Assembly: GCA_963691705.1 (NCBI GenBank)
Contig: OY829538.1
Span: 12,860,443-12,924,442 of the forward strand
DNA: 64,000 nucleotides
Reading direction: 5' to 3'
DNA from: Viola odorata
Taxonomy: Eukaryota > Streptophyta > Magnoliopsida > Malpighiales > Violaceae
Below are positions 34,910-47,130 of this stretch, in pieces. Under the pieces are notes generated by a model. The model saw only the letters and a list, made by a program, of their open reading frames with translations. It was not told the DNA's origin and ran no database searches. How positions within the stretch are numbered: position 1 is the first letter of the stretch; every line of letters begins with the position of its first letter. The translations under genes and the position numbers were made by a program.

Positions 34910-36448
34910 ATGGCAACACCAATGAAACTTCCGCTTAATACTTTCGGGACCTGGAGCTATAACGATCAGTTACAGCAAGGGGATATGTTGAAACCTGGTT
35001 TTGTCCCCGATATCACGACCAAGATTGGGACGGAGATGGTGGAATTTGATGTTTCAGAGCTAAGGAAGCTAAGGAACGAATTGACCAAGGAAGAAGAAGT
35101 TCTATTTCAGTGCAAGTACGGGAAACTTGCAGCTTTGATGGATGTCAAAATTGACCAAGGGTGCATCCAAGCGGCTTTGAAATTTTGGGACCCCTATTAC
35201 CGTTGCTTCTCGTTCGATAAAGGATTGGACCTTACCCCTACCTTAGAGGAGTATGATGCACTACTTTGCTTTGAGCCCCCGATATCAAGTATTTATCGGG
35301 GGGACATTGAAAAATAATTTTATGTGACTCGAAAAGAGAAGCGTCCGCAAATCCTAGCCTTCGCCATAACCGGTTTGATCTTGTTTCCAAGGATGAAGGG
35401 ATGTGTCGACTTTGAAGCAGCAAATGTATTTGTTGAGATGGAAAGGAACAAAATCAACCCTACAACGACTATCTTAGCGGAGACATTCCGCACTCTGGAT
35501 TTTTGTAGGCGGACTAGTGGGGGGAAGCTCACTTGTTGCACCCAGCTTTTGACTATATGGTTGATGAGCCATTTTAAACAACGGCCCGATCAATCATTGT
35601 TTTCACCAAGTTACATGGGCACGGATCCTGTGGGAAAAGTCATTAGAGGGATAGGCCAAGAGATAGCCAAGGATAAGTGGAAATTGGAGGACAAGCACAC
35701 TTGGGTCGATAGGTTTTTGGACCTTTCCGAGGAAGACATCAATCGACACTCTAAGTGGTTGCGAGCTGCTAACCCTATTGTGAGTTGTGGACGCTTATTA
35801 TGGGTTCCTTTGATTGGAGCGCGAGGGTGCGTGCCCTATTTCCCCGCTCTTGTGTTGAGCCAATTCTGCATTACACAGATTATTCCTGCAACCTTTGGTA
35901 TGACTGATTCAAAGCTGACCCACACTGTGGAGTCTCAAGATTTCAGCCGGGGGGCCTTCGAATGGAAGAAGCCGTTTTGCCTCGAAGGACACACTGTCCC
36001 AACCCAGCCAACTAAAGAATACCTACATTGGAGGGAAAATCGGGTCAATAGGAATGTCCTGCCTCGTCCTGCGAATAGAAGGCCCATGGAAGAAGAGGGC
36101 GAATCTCACATAGAGGGAGAGGTCAGTTACATAGCCCGCGCCCAATTGTTGGAACAATTGCGGATGGTGAGGGAAGAGCAAGATCAGATAGCAAAAGAAA
36201 GAGAGAGTTCGGTGGCTAAGCAGATAGACCTAGAATCCAAGATACATGAGTTAGAGAGGCGCAACAAAGATAACACGCGTATGTATATGGCGAATCATAA
36301 TTTGGCCTTCGATGACTTCAAGGAACAAATAGGTAGCGAAACTCGCAAAAAAAAGGCTTCAAGTGCCTTAGTCAAAGAGAAAGATTCTGTGATAAACATC
36401 CTGACCACTCATGCCAACAAGAAAGACAAGGAGAACCGAGAGTTGTGA
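34910..36448 (+). pseudogene. Ogre/Tat-type ORF1 (DUF7745-like), one in-frame stop
   Basis: The frame runs MATPMKLPLNTFGTWSYND through LAALMDVKIDQGCIQAALKFWDPYYRCFSF and DLTPTLEEYDALL, a segment typical of the plant DUF7745-type protein encoded before gag in Ogre/Tat elements. A single TAA at 35315-35317 interrupts; the same frame is then open to 36448 (about 512 codons overall). The second half has LILFPRMKGCVDFEAANVF, then a C-terminal coiled coil from about 36130 rich in Glu, Lys and Gln (LEQLRMVREEQDQIAKERESS). The role of ORF1 in the element is not known. The family call is from recall; the near-intact frame is seen directly. Confidence 0.75.
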
Positions 36449-37042
36449 GCATGAGTGGCGGCTTTGGAAGCCCAGGTAGTACTGCAAAAGGGGGAATTAG
36501 CGTCAATGGAATACTTTTGGGAAGAGCAAATGGATCCCGACTCCCGAGGTTGATACCATCGATGAAGAATCCGGCGTCTGCCACTATGGCTTGGTCTTTC
36601 TTTTGATATTTCTAGATTTTATTGGCTAGCCTTTTGGGGGTAAATCTAGATAGTTAAAGCTTACATGGTTGTAACCCGTTCTAGAAGAAGTTCGTAAAAT
36701 AATAAAATTCATGTTTATTTGGATATTTACTGGATGAGTGTCTTCACCTTTTAAAAAGAAAAAATAAAAAATAAATAAAGGGACTTCATTTATTCTTTCA
36801 AAAGTATCAAACGACCAATAAACAAGTACAAACCTTGGTTCCTCGAAAAATGAATAAAAGAGCAATCTCGGCCTAGCAATCAATTATTGATATACAGGAT
36901 TGAGTTTTCTAAGCATCAAAATTTGGCTGCTCGCATTGGTTTGTCTCAAAGGTTTCACTAAAGACGTCCAGTAGAGCGTCATTTTCTTGACTTAGAGAGG
37001 AATGAAAGCTTCCCTCATTCTTGGTTCTCGGGTTCGAAAAAA

Positions 37043-37073
<31 letters not shown>

Positions 37074-37587
37074 TGGGAGAGAGAGAGAGAGAAAGGGGGA
37101 CGAGCTATCTTCTCTCGATAATCAGCTTCACGCTCTTTTGTTTGGAGCCAATATCGATGAAATTTACACGGAATTACCACTTTGTTGAGTCACGGAAGAT
37201 GTTTTTGGCTTTGAACGAGCCATCGAGGCCCTATTATTAGAGGTTGGGGCCTTTCTCTTCGGTTGTTCCTTCTAAATACTTTGGGAAATGAATAAAAGCT
37301 TCCGGTTCGTTTCAAGGGTTTTCATTGGTAGCATCCAAGATCTCCTTGCGTCGAGGAGTGAATAGCAACTTCCTTCGTTGTCTTCACCAAAATATTGACT
37401 TTTCATTTGTCTTAAAAGTATTAAGCGGAAGTGTGGCCAAAAGAGTGAACAAGTAGCACGGAGGCCTCCGGGTTGCATTGCCCGTACTTACTATTTTTTG
37501 CTTTGTCTATTTTTCAGGTTAACAATAGCTCCTCGAAGGCAAACTACTCCACCAAGGCTCCCCGTGACTAGACTTCAAGCATGAAAA
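36449..37587. other. ORF1-gag interval of the Tat/Ogre-like element
   Basis: No supported gene. It contains a run of 28 G (37046-37073) followed by a GA run (37078-37092). Confidence 0.5.
37046..37073 (+). repeat. Poly-G run of 28 bases
   Basis: Uninterrupted G from 37046 to 37073, then tggg and GA repeats. Long homopolymers are hard to sequence, so its length may be wrong. Confidence 0.9.
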
Positions 37588-37770
37588 ATGGCCGAACAAG
37601 CTAAGACAGAAGAGAGGTTGACTGCCAGGATTTTAGAATTGGAAGAGCAGGTTAGGGTTACTACAGAGAGGGCCGTTCAGGCTGAAAATGAGCGAGATGA
37701 AGCAGCCACTGAATTCCCACCCGGTTTTGATCCCAGTCAAACGATAGGACCTTCCTCATCCGCCATCATT
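37588..37770 (+). pseudogene. gag start of the Tat/Ogre-like element, truncated
   Basis: MAEQAKTEERLTARILELEEQVRVT is a coiled coil followed by TEFPPGFDPSQTIGPSSS, resembling the Pro-rich stretch after the coiled coil in Ogre gag. Similarity stops near 37770 and the frame runs into unrelated sequence. Confidence 0.5.
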
Positions 37771-38085
37771 GGGTGCAGTCATGGTGGTTTAGAGTTTAGG
37801 TTTTCTGAGATTTGTGTGCGATTTGGGGAAGAAGAAGGAGAAGTGATTGTTGCCTTTTAGCTCGGGTGAGAGGGAGAATTTTGTTGGTTTCGTGGGATGA
37901 TCGTGTCAGAGTGGGAAGAGGAATATGCAGAGGTGGTGATTTATTTTCCCACGCTTTCAATTAATTCCATTTAATTGCTTTTGAATTTGTCCGTTCAAAA
38001 AGTAATTAAAGGCTTTAAAAGACGACGCTGACACGTGTCCCACTAACTAAGAAAATTCAGCTCTGATGCATAACAGTCTAGCCCA
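37771..38085. other. Unassigned segment at the junction of two retroelements
   Basis: It does not look like gag of the outer element nor like the LTR of the inner one. Wording such as tttagagtttaggttttctgag and gacacgtgtccc (a G-box-like CACGTG) resembles host leader or promoter DNA. The 3' LTR of the inner element would be expected here but is missing. Confidence 0.4.
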
Positions 38086-38284
38086 AAGGCTTGGCCAAGA
38101 TCTTGGCCAGCCTGCTTCAATTTCCCCACACTTTATTTCCTGCACAAAATCGAAAACAACCCAGAGAAATCAAATGTGACAAAAATAAAATAAAAATAAA
38201 AACGTCCTAAAAAATAAAAGAAACAAGGGTTGCCTCCCTTGTAGCGCCCTTATTTTAAGTCCTAGGCTTGACTCTGAATTTTCT

Positions 38285-40796
38285 TCACTTGTTTTCTGGT
38301 GGCAAGTCCACCTTTTTAGAAATTTGATCTTCCTGGAAATTTTCAAAGAACGGCTTCAACCTTTGTCCGTTCACCTTGAGCTCGACCCCTGTTTTTTCAT
38401 TTCTAATATCTACTGCACCATGTGGGTAAATATTAGTAATAACAAAAGGGCCTTCCCATCTTGTTTTTAGTTTTCCAGGAAATAACTTAAAACGTGAATT
38501 ATAAAGAAGGACCTTCTCCCCTATATGGATAGGTTTCCCGATAATTTGCTTGTCGTGGTAGGCTTTCATCCTGATTTTGACGATCAGCTGATTGTCATAG
38601 GCTTGGTCTCTCAACTCCTCTAGCTCGTGGAGTTGTAACTTCCTTTCTTGCCCAGCTTCGTCATAACTCAAGTTACACTTCCGTATAGCCCAATATGCTT
38701 TGTGTTGCAACCCTACTGGCAAGTGGCACGCCTTCCCATAGACCAGCTTGTAAGGCGTCATCCCGATTGGTCCTTTGTAAGCCGTTCTGCAGGCCCACAA
38801 TACGTCATCTAACCGCTGGCTCCAATCGCGTCTGTCTAGGCCTTCTGTCTTAGCCAAGACAGATTTCACCTCTCTATTCGACACTTCCTCTTGGCCGTTT
38901 GATTGAGGGTGGTAGGTTGTGGATACTCTATGTGTGATGCCATATTTCCTGAAAAGGGAAGATAAAATCTTATTGCAGAAGTGTGTTCCTCGATCACTAA
39001 TGATCCCTCGAGGAATTCCAAATCTGTTCAAGATGTTAGATTTAATAAAGGAAATAACAGTTCTAGCATCGTCATTCTTGGTGGCTTTCGCCTCTATCCA
39101 TTTTGATACATAATCCACAGCTAAGAGAATATATCTGTTGCCAAAAGAAGTAGGGAAAGGTCCCATAAAATCTATGCCCCATACATCAAATATTTCACAT
39201 GAAAGAATAAAATTCATAGGCATTTCATTTCGGGAACTAATATTTCCCACCTTTTGACAAGCCGGACAAATTTTACAAAATAGAAAACTATCCTGAAAAA
39301 TTGTCGGCCAATAAAACCCAGCCTCTAAGATTTTTAGGGTTGTTCTCCTTGCTCCAAAGTGGCCCCCATATGCTTGAGAATGACAGAATTTTAAAATTGA
39401 CGAAGTCTCATTTTGAGGTATGCATCTTCTAAGTAATTGATCAGAGCCTAGTTTCCATAAATAAGGGTCATCCCAGCCATAGTACTTACTGTCATGTTTG
39501 ACCTTTACCCTCTCATAGGTAGTCATATCACCATAGTGTTTACCTGTTGCAAGGTAATTCGCAATTTCAGCGTACCATGGCTGCGGGTTTGGCTGAAGTC
39601 TAGGCCGAGACTCCGGGCTAGACAGTGCGATAGAGAACAGTTTTTCATCTGGAAATTCTGCTCTAATTTCATTCGTGTCTCCCTTTGCTAGGCAGCGGCT
39701 TAGGTGGTCTGCCACGAGGTTTTCCCTACCACTCTTGTCCTTGATTTCCAGATTATGCTCCTGCATAAGAAGAATCCAACGGATTAGTCTAGGTTTAGCC
39801 TCATGCTTGACCAAGAGGTATTTCAATGCCGCATGATCAGAAAATACAATAATTTTTGTGCCCAATAAATAGGATCTAAATTTCTCCAAGGCAAAAACTA
39901 TTGCATAGAGTTCTTTTTCAGTTGTGGTATAATTTCTTTGGGCGTCATCTAGCATTTTTGATGCATAATAAATCACGTGCGGATCTTTTCCTTTCTTCTG
40001 CCCAAGAACCGCTCCAACAGCAGCGTCACTTGCGTTGCACATCAGCTCAAATGGCAAGCTCCAGTCCGGCGCTTGGATGATCGGTGCTGTTGTCAATCGT
40101 TCCTTCAGTTCCTCGAATGATTCCTGACATGCTTCGTTGAAATCGAACTCTACCTCTTTTTGTAGTAGCTTGCACATTGGCTCGGCTACTTTCGAGAAGT
40201 CTTTTATGAACCTACGGTAGAATCCTGCATATCCAAGAAAGCTTCTAACCTCACGCAAGCATGAGGGGTAAGGCAAGTTCTTGATAATGTCAATTTTCGC
40301 TTGATCCACTTCAATGTCGTTCTTTGAAATCACATGGCCAAGGAAAATTCCTTGGTCTACCATAAAATGGCATTTTTCAAAGTTTAAGACTAGACAAGTA
40401 TCAACACACCTCTTTAAAATATTTTCTAAATTATGTAGACATTGTTCGAAATTATTACCGTAAACGGTAAAATCATCCATGAACACCTCGATGCTCTTCT
40501 CTACATATTCAGAAAATATACTTACCATGCACCTTTGAAAGGTGGCAGGCTCATTACACAGCCCAAATGGCATGCGTTTGTAGGCGAACGTTCCAAATGG
40601 ACAAGTGAACGTCGTCTTTTCTTGGTCTTCGGGTGCAATGGGGATTTGGTGAAACCCCGAGTATCTGTCCAAGAAGCAGTAGTGAGACTTTCCAGTGAGT
40701 CTCTCTACCATTTGGTCAATAAACGGCAATGGGAAATGATCCTTCCGAGTGACTTGATTCAGTCTTCGGTAGTCAATGCATACCCTCCATCCGTTT
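38285..40796 (-). pseudogene. pol of element 2: RT, RNase H and integrase
   Basis: The longest frame of the window, 814 codons open from 40729 to 38285 and extending in sense direction from the RT start near 40796. It carries [26 protein letters not shown] (catalytic Asp pair), RNase [15 protein letters not shown] and [14 protein letters not shown], then an integrase zinc finger ([23 protein letters not shown]), [14 protein letters not shown] and [10 protein letters not shown] so that all three DDE residues are present, then the [14 protein letters not shown]-terminal module. A stop near 40799 and a frame change near 40814 separate it from the upstream pol part. Otherwise the enzymes look intact. 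Confidence 0.93.
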
Positions 40797-40813
40797 TAGA
40801 TCTTTGTTGTCCT

Positions 40814-42748
40814 CTAGGCTCCATCTTCTCCTTCGATGACTGTAATCCCTGTTTTCTTCGGGACTACCTGCACAGGGGACACCCAATTACTGTCAGAAAT
40901 AGGATAAATTACACCCGAATCAAGCAGTTTAATTATTTCCTTTTTAACTACTTCCATCATCGGAGGGTTTAATCTCCTCTGGGGTTGCCGAATAGGTTTT
41001 TTATCCTCTTCCACATATATTTTGTGGGTACAGATGTTGGCTGATATCCCTTTGATATCTGCCATGGTCCAGCCAATTGCTTCTTTGTACATCTTTAAGA
41101 CAGCTACCAATCTCTCTTCTTCATCTTTTGATAGCTTAACTGAAATAATGACGGGTAGGGTGTCGTCTAGGCCTAGATAGGCGTACTTCAGGTGGTCTGG
41201 CAGGGATTTTAATTCCAGCTGTGGTGCCTGCACAATAGAAGGCAGAAATTTAGGAACCGTTGGTTGCACATATTGACAACTAACTATTTTCCTTCTTTTG
41301 TTGGCAGTCTTGGCCGACGTCTTGGCCAAGCTCGAGGCCAAGATCAAATCTGTATCTTCCTGATCGGCCAGACTGTCCAAAATTTCTTGGAGTTCCTTCT
41401 GATCTCCAGTCCTTTCCTCTAATTCTTCCAGTGTTTGAGTGGAAATTCCCTTGCTTAAAACATACTCAAGGGGGTCGTTAATATAAATTTCAACAATTTC
41501 TTCAGTAATTGGATCTAAAACATCAAGAAAATTAACACAATGTAAATCATTAGGATGTTTTAAGGCCTCAGTAATGCTGAATTTAATTGTTCTTCCACAA
41601 AATTCTAGAATTATGCTTCCTTCGAAGCAATCAATCTTCGTTTTTGATGTCCTTAGGAAAGGTCTTCCTAATAAAATATCAGTGGTACAAGAGGGTAATT
41701 GAACATTCATTTCAACTATATAAAAGTCCACTGGATAAATAAAATCATTTACCATCACTAAGACATCAGTCACTACGCCCTTAGGTCGGATGATCGTTCG
41801 ATCAGCCAGCTGGATCACCAAGTCGGTCTCCTTCATTGTTCCTATCTTCAAGGTCTCGAATTCACTTAGTGACATTACATTGATGCCGGCCCCTAAGTCG
41901 CAAAGGGCTTTCTCAATGATTTTATTCCCTATTTGGCACGGAATCGTGAAGGTCCCTTGATCCTTGCACTTCTCTGGAAGTTGCTGTACTACCGAGACGT
42001 TGTGTGCTAAATTTACCCTCTCTACACCTGCAATTTTCTTTTTATTAGTGCACAGTTCCTTAAGAAATTTAGCATAAGAGGGGACTTTTGCAATTAAGTC
42101 CAACATAGGAATATTAACGGCTATTTTCCCAAAAACAGCCATGAAGTCTCTTGCTTCATCTTGCCTCTTCTCCTTCGAAGATCTAGGAGGGAATGGTGGA
42201 GGAATTTCTATGATTTCCTCTGGCCGGTCAGGCTTGGCCTGCGTCTTGGTTAAGACTGGCTCTTTTTCTTTTGGTTCCGTGATAACTTCAGTATCGGCCT
42301 GTGTCTTGGTCAAGACTATTTCTGCTTCAGCTTCCTCTTCCCCATCATCATCCATGTCTTCCGATTGGATTTTTCTTATCTCCTCATCTGTTTTCGCTCC
42401 TTCCCTCTCTGGTAACACAGCACCACTCCTCAAACTAATGGCACTGACATTGTGTTTTGGATTTTCTACGGTTGTAGATGGTAATTTTCCTTGATTGGCC
42501 ATCTGATTGATCTGCTTTTGCATCTCCGCTAAGCTAGACTGGGTAGATTGCATCAAGTTCTTTTGCATCTCAACTAAAATCTTAAGCGTATCTTCCATAG
42601 AGGGGCCGGTTATCTGCAAGGGTTGAGGTGCTGGAGGCAGCTGGGGTACCGAGGCTTGGCCAGGAGGTTGGCTAGGATTAAGGTGTGAAGGACGAGGGAT
42701 GAAGTTTTGAAAGTTAACGGGAGGTTGGCCAGGATGTTGCTGGGGCAT
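40814..42748 (-). pseudogene. gag C-terminus, protease and RT N-terminus of element 2
   Basis: 644 codons open. It has a Gln/Pro-rich gag tail, KCKDQGTFTIPCQIG, the protease CDLGAGINVMSL and LLGRPFLRTSKTKIDCFEG, then a linker with SLAKTSAKTANKRRK, and the RT lead-in QPQRRLNPPMMEVVKKEIIKL with VSPVQVVPKKTG. The frame stops at 40814 just before the [10 protein letters not shown] motif. Confidence 0.92.
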
Positions 42749-42811
42749 ATTCTGATTTTGATTCTGATTTGGAGGGACTGGATCTCTCCATCTAAAATTC
42801 GGATGGCCTCT

Positions 42812-43960
42812 CTACGAGTACTGATTACTCCCCTGTGGGAAGTTTTGCATACTTCCTTGGTTCTGACCATAAGCTGCATTTATTTGTGTTACTTCATCAG
42901 GAGGGTGTTGCACCATGTAGCAATTGTTTGTTTGATGATCCTGCTGCTGGCAGATTCCACAAACAGAGGCTACCTGCTCTTGGCTAGGATTCCCTGTGGT
43001 CATTGCACCTGAAATATTGACAGAAATGTTCTTTACCATGTCAGTTAGTTCAGCTAATTTTTGCTCGACATCAATAGAACAAAGACTAGAAGGGGTTGAG
43101 TTTCTTTTAGAGGAAGCATTATTTTGGCAGTTATCTGCCATGGTATGAAGTAAAAGCTTGGCTTTGGTGACGGTCAAGTCTTGCAGTGCTCCACCTGCTG
43201 CTGAATCAACCTTCTCTTTGGTAGGTAGGAGCATTCCATCATAAAAATATTGGATCATGGTCTGATCCGCAACTCCATGTGTAGGACAAACTTCTTGCAA
43301 TTCTTTGAACCGTTGGTGATATTTGCTCAGTCCCTCATTATTCCTCTGCTGGATGGCCGCCATATTTTTTCTAGCCGCTCCTGCTTTTGTTGCATTCCAG
43401 TATTTGTTGAGGAATAATGTGGACATCTCGGCCCATGTGTTGATCGTGTTGTGGGGTAGGCTGTAGAACCAATTTTGGGCAGCACCCTCAAGAGAGCATG
43501 GAAAAGCTTTCAGCTTTGCTCTCTCCATGCTCACACCTGCTGGCTTCATCATGTCACACTAGACATGTAAATTCCTCAAATGTTTGAACGGGTTCTCGTT
43601 TGTATGGCCATAAAACCTAGGAAGGTTGGCCACCATGTTGGTCTTGATCGACCAATCATTTGCCACTGGCGGCAAAGCGATGCAGGAAAAGGTTTCCTGC
43701 TCTGCTGACTTGTTCAGCTCCCTCATTGTGGGTTCTGGTAGATTTTCTCCCATGTCTGGACCAAAGAGTTCGTCTTGATCTGAATCTAGGCCAAGATCGT
43801 GGTCAAGACTGCGATCTGTTCCAGAACTAGAGGCTTCTGATTCTCTCTCTTCTTGGGCTACTCTTAGTCGAGCTTGCCTCCTAAGTTGTGCTTCGGTCCG
43901 GGTGAGATTGGGATTGCAAGGTAACAAATCTTGTTCTCTACTTGAGGACCTGGTCATCAA
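42812..43960 (-). pseudogene. gag of element 2, N-terminal part and zinc knuckle
   Basis: Start MMTRSSSREQDLLPCNPNL at 43960. The frame holds to 43559, where a stop within HV*CDM interrupts; it is open again 43552-42812. The gag homology region LKAFPCSLEGAAQNWFYSLP and YFYDGMLLPTKEKVDSAAGG is clear, and the zinc knuckle is CGICQQQDHQTNNCYM (near 42960). A TAG near 42811 separates it from the following part. Three single stops are all that break gag-pro. Confidence 0.88.
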
Positions 43961-44007
43961 CTGTCATAAAATAAAAATAAAACAAAAACTACAAATACCG
44001 TTAGAGA

Positions 44008-44025
44008 TCCCCGACAACGGCGCCA
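44008..44025 (-). other. Primer binding site of element 2 (tRNA-Asp type)
   Basis: In sense direction TGGCGCCGTTGTCGGGGA, five bases from the LTR, differing by one base from the site of element 1. Confidence 0.8.
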
Positions 44026-44030
44026 ATATT

Positions 44031-45623
44031 TGATCGCGCGTCGAACACGTCAAATATAATAGTGAAATAGGTATAAAATTGGGGGGGTAGAAATACAACT
44101 TATCACTGTCTACAAGAGTTTGTAGATGATGGTAAGAGGATCGTCCAGAGAGACCTCTAGGAAATGTAATTCTTGGGTTGACTTCCTCGTCACTGAGTTT
44201 TTGTTTGGTAGAATCTGAAACTAAAGACAAAACAAAAAGAAGTGAAAACAGTTTAAAATAGTATTGACCAAAGTCTTGGCCAAGATAGGGGTCAAGATTG
44301 AAATAAGTCTGGTAAAAGGGAATTCCAGGTAAGGGCGATATAAGAGCTTGTGTTCTTATGCTTCGATCATTGACTCAAGTATGTTCGTCTCTTCATTGAT
44401 AGTACTGCTATAGAGTGGAGGTACTCCTGTTCACTCCTGTCTTCCCTCCTCTTCAAATTACCTGGCGGGTACTCCCTTTCCTGATAATCCTAGCTAAGGG
44501 ACACCTTGCTGGTTAAAGGGTTTATCCGTTTGACTGTTGTCTTGAATGGTTGTTCGCTTCCTCAATGGTATAGGGGAAGACAGTACCTAGGCCAAGGTGT
44601 CTCCCTATGGAAACCCTAGGTTGTCAATCTGGTCTTGACCTAGATTACTTATTCTTCTAGTCTAGCGCGAGACTGGTCACCTACTTTGTCTAGTCGACGG
44701 GTGCTCCCTTTCCTTCTAGACCAGCTGCAACTCTTCTCTACTAGAGTACAAGGATGATCAAACCTTGTCTCTAGTGAGTAAGCGATAGATTAAGTTCAAG
44801 AAATAAATAAATACGAGGGAAGAGATTATTAAGTACGAATTGATCTCACGATTGCATAAGAACTTCAGCTCATCAACCTTTACCAAGAATGGGTGTTTAG
44901 CTACTCATACTCATAGATAAAAAGATAAAATATTTGATTGCATAAATAAATTAAATCCAAGATAATAAAATCCGGAGCAAAAGTGTAACAATGTTGAAAA
45001 CAAGGAGAAAAGAGGAGGAGAGTTCCGTTCGATGATCCCCTGGACAGAGGTGAACAATGTTCGGCTAAATAGCCCTAAAACACCTCTGTCCTACTCCAAC
45101 TCTAATCCCTAGAAAATCTCTAAAAAGATTACTATAATAAATTGTACTTAAAATAGAAAGTAAATCGCAATTACAAAAAGAGGGAGATCCCATGCGGGAT
45201 TCTTCAAGAGATTGGCTTCAGATCCCTCAAGAATTGCGGGACAGCTGCTACGTGCCAGCTGTAAAACCCAATGTGGGAAGCGGTCCAAAAGATCCACACT
45301 TCTGTCTTTATCGCGAAATCGTCTTGGCCGCAAGCTTGGCCAAGACAGCTCTGGTGCGCGCTGCTTCGGATGAGAATATGTCTAGGCCAAGATCCAGGCC
45401 TAGACTCGGGAAAATAGCTTCAGCGCTCCTCAAATCAGGTTCCTCATAATTTGCCTCCAGACCAGATCTGCTAAGATGTGGGAAATACAAGGATAAATCA
45501 GTAGATTTACTGCCCAATACAACTAGTAAATGGACAATAAAACATGATGAAATGCAGTGTAATCAGTGTCCTGAATTAATAAAATGAGAAGTTTTGCGTG
45601 TTAAATTTTTTGTCGATAACGCA
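44031..45623 (-). repeat. 5' LTR of Athila-like element 2
   Basis: On the plus strand it starts TGATCGCGCGTCG next to the PBS. The far end is placed at a CA (45623) because that gives 1.59 kb like its relatives; it is not proven. Several TTGGCCAA-type palindromes occur in it (44273-44286, 45335-45346). Confidence 0.65.
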
Positions 45624-46748
45624 GGGGAATATTTCATGTCATCAGGAACTGTGTTTAAGCTGACCTCCGACAATGCTAAAGTTTTGTAGTCCCAAGATAA
45701 TCGGAGGATCATTTGAGCCTAGAACACTGTTCGAGAACACAATCGACACCCTTCGAGGCGCTACGGTACGACACGCCCATAACAATGCCTAGGTAGGTTT
45801 GGTCTTGTCTAGAACTGTGAGCACTACCCACACCCAGACGTAAATTCTTCACCCCACCATCAGGTAAGTTGGCATTTACGTTTCCACCAGCTAATTTTTT
45901 GCAATTTTACCTTCCGCAATTTACGTTTTCGCAATTGAAATTCCCTCACGTTACGCGTCCTATTAGTATGTATATACGTATGTGTATGCGCGTCATGTTT
46001 AGGAACTTTCTAAGCTTTTATCAAAAAATCTTGCTTTGCAAAAAAAAAAGGAGAGAGAAGAAAACAAACAAACAGAAAAGCAAAAATCCTACGTTTTTGA
46101 AACCTTCCCTATGTCAAACATGTCTATCACTTTATAAACTTGTTCATTCATTAGAAATTATATAAACATACCCGGTCTTGTCTCTTAGCTCTTATATCCA
46201 TGACATGATTTAGGCGTAAGCAGTTACAAACATATCCCTGTAAGTATTTTGGGCCTTCACGCCTCGTTTCGTTCATGAGTGTAAATGCTAAGCTAAGTGC
46301 TAGTTAGATTTGCATAATATCCAGGGTACATGAACCATCAGACATGGGATAACAGTAAGATGACATTGGACTTTGCTTTGCTCTTCTTCCACATTTTTCA
46401 TTTTTAAACTTTTTCGCCCTCAAAACACATACCTTGTACACAACATACAACTCTATCAAACACTTCAAAGCCTTCTTCTAAACTCCTCACAAATGGGTAA
46501 GTGCTCGACGAAGTTGGCCGACTAAAGCGCCAGGAGCATGATTAAGTTCACTTCAACGAATCAATAGGATGAAAAGGAAACCCTCAAAGGTTGACAATCC
46601 GCGCTAACACACGGAGAAGCAAAAAAATAATCGAAGGCCACAGCCCAAAAAGAATCAAAACAAAGGAAATCGTACTTGCTTCACTCGCTGTTTGTATTGG
46701 TATTCAAAAAAGAGGAAAAAGAAAAAAAAGAAAAAAGAAAAATCAAAA

Positions 46749-47130
46749 AGAGGGTATCTCAAAGAACCCACGTTAATGAAAGTAGAAGCAAGTACAAAAG
46801 AAATCAGCTATCCAAATCGATCAAGATGATCACAAGAAGAGTGTTCCTAGTAAAGGATGAAATAACTTGTATACAGAGGGTATCTCCAAGAACCCAAGTC
46901 AATGAAAGAAGAAGCAAGTCCAAAAAAAAATTAAAAAAAAAATCAATCAAAATCAATCAAGATGATCACGAGGAAAGTGTTCCTGGAAAAAGATGAAGGA
47001 ACTTGTATACAGAGGGTATCTCCAAGAACCCAAGTCAATGAAAGTAGAAGCAAGTACGAAAAATCATCAATCAGAATCGATCAAGATGATCACAGAAAGA
47101 GCGTTCCTAGCAAAAGATGAAGGAACCGGT
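46749..47130 (+). repeat. Three tandem repeats of 126-136 bp
   Basis: Units begin agagggtatctc at 46749, 46875 and 47011 and continue with agaacccaagtcaatgaaag, aagcaagt, gatcaagatgatcac and gtgttcct. Spacing varies through A-rich tracts. Confidence 0.88.

Larger units (their letters stand above)
38086..45623 (-). mobile_element. Athila-like Ty3/gypsy retrotransposon 2, lacks 3' LTR
   Basis: In sense direction: 5' LTR 45623-44031, PBS, gag, protease, RT, RNase H, integrase, short 3' part and PPT at about 38122-38106; the 3' LTR is not found to the left of the tract. The pol is better kept than in element 1. It sits inside the Tat/Ogre-like element where that element's gag-pol should be. With only one LTR no target duplication could be confirmed, so simple nesting versus recombination remains open. 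The right border is provisional. Confidence 0.85.

Noticed and set aside
46591..46996. Lys-rich ORFs in the Tat/Ogre-like 3' part
   Set aside because: They come from A-rich tandem repeats; no conserved motif.
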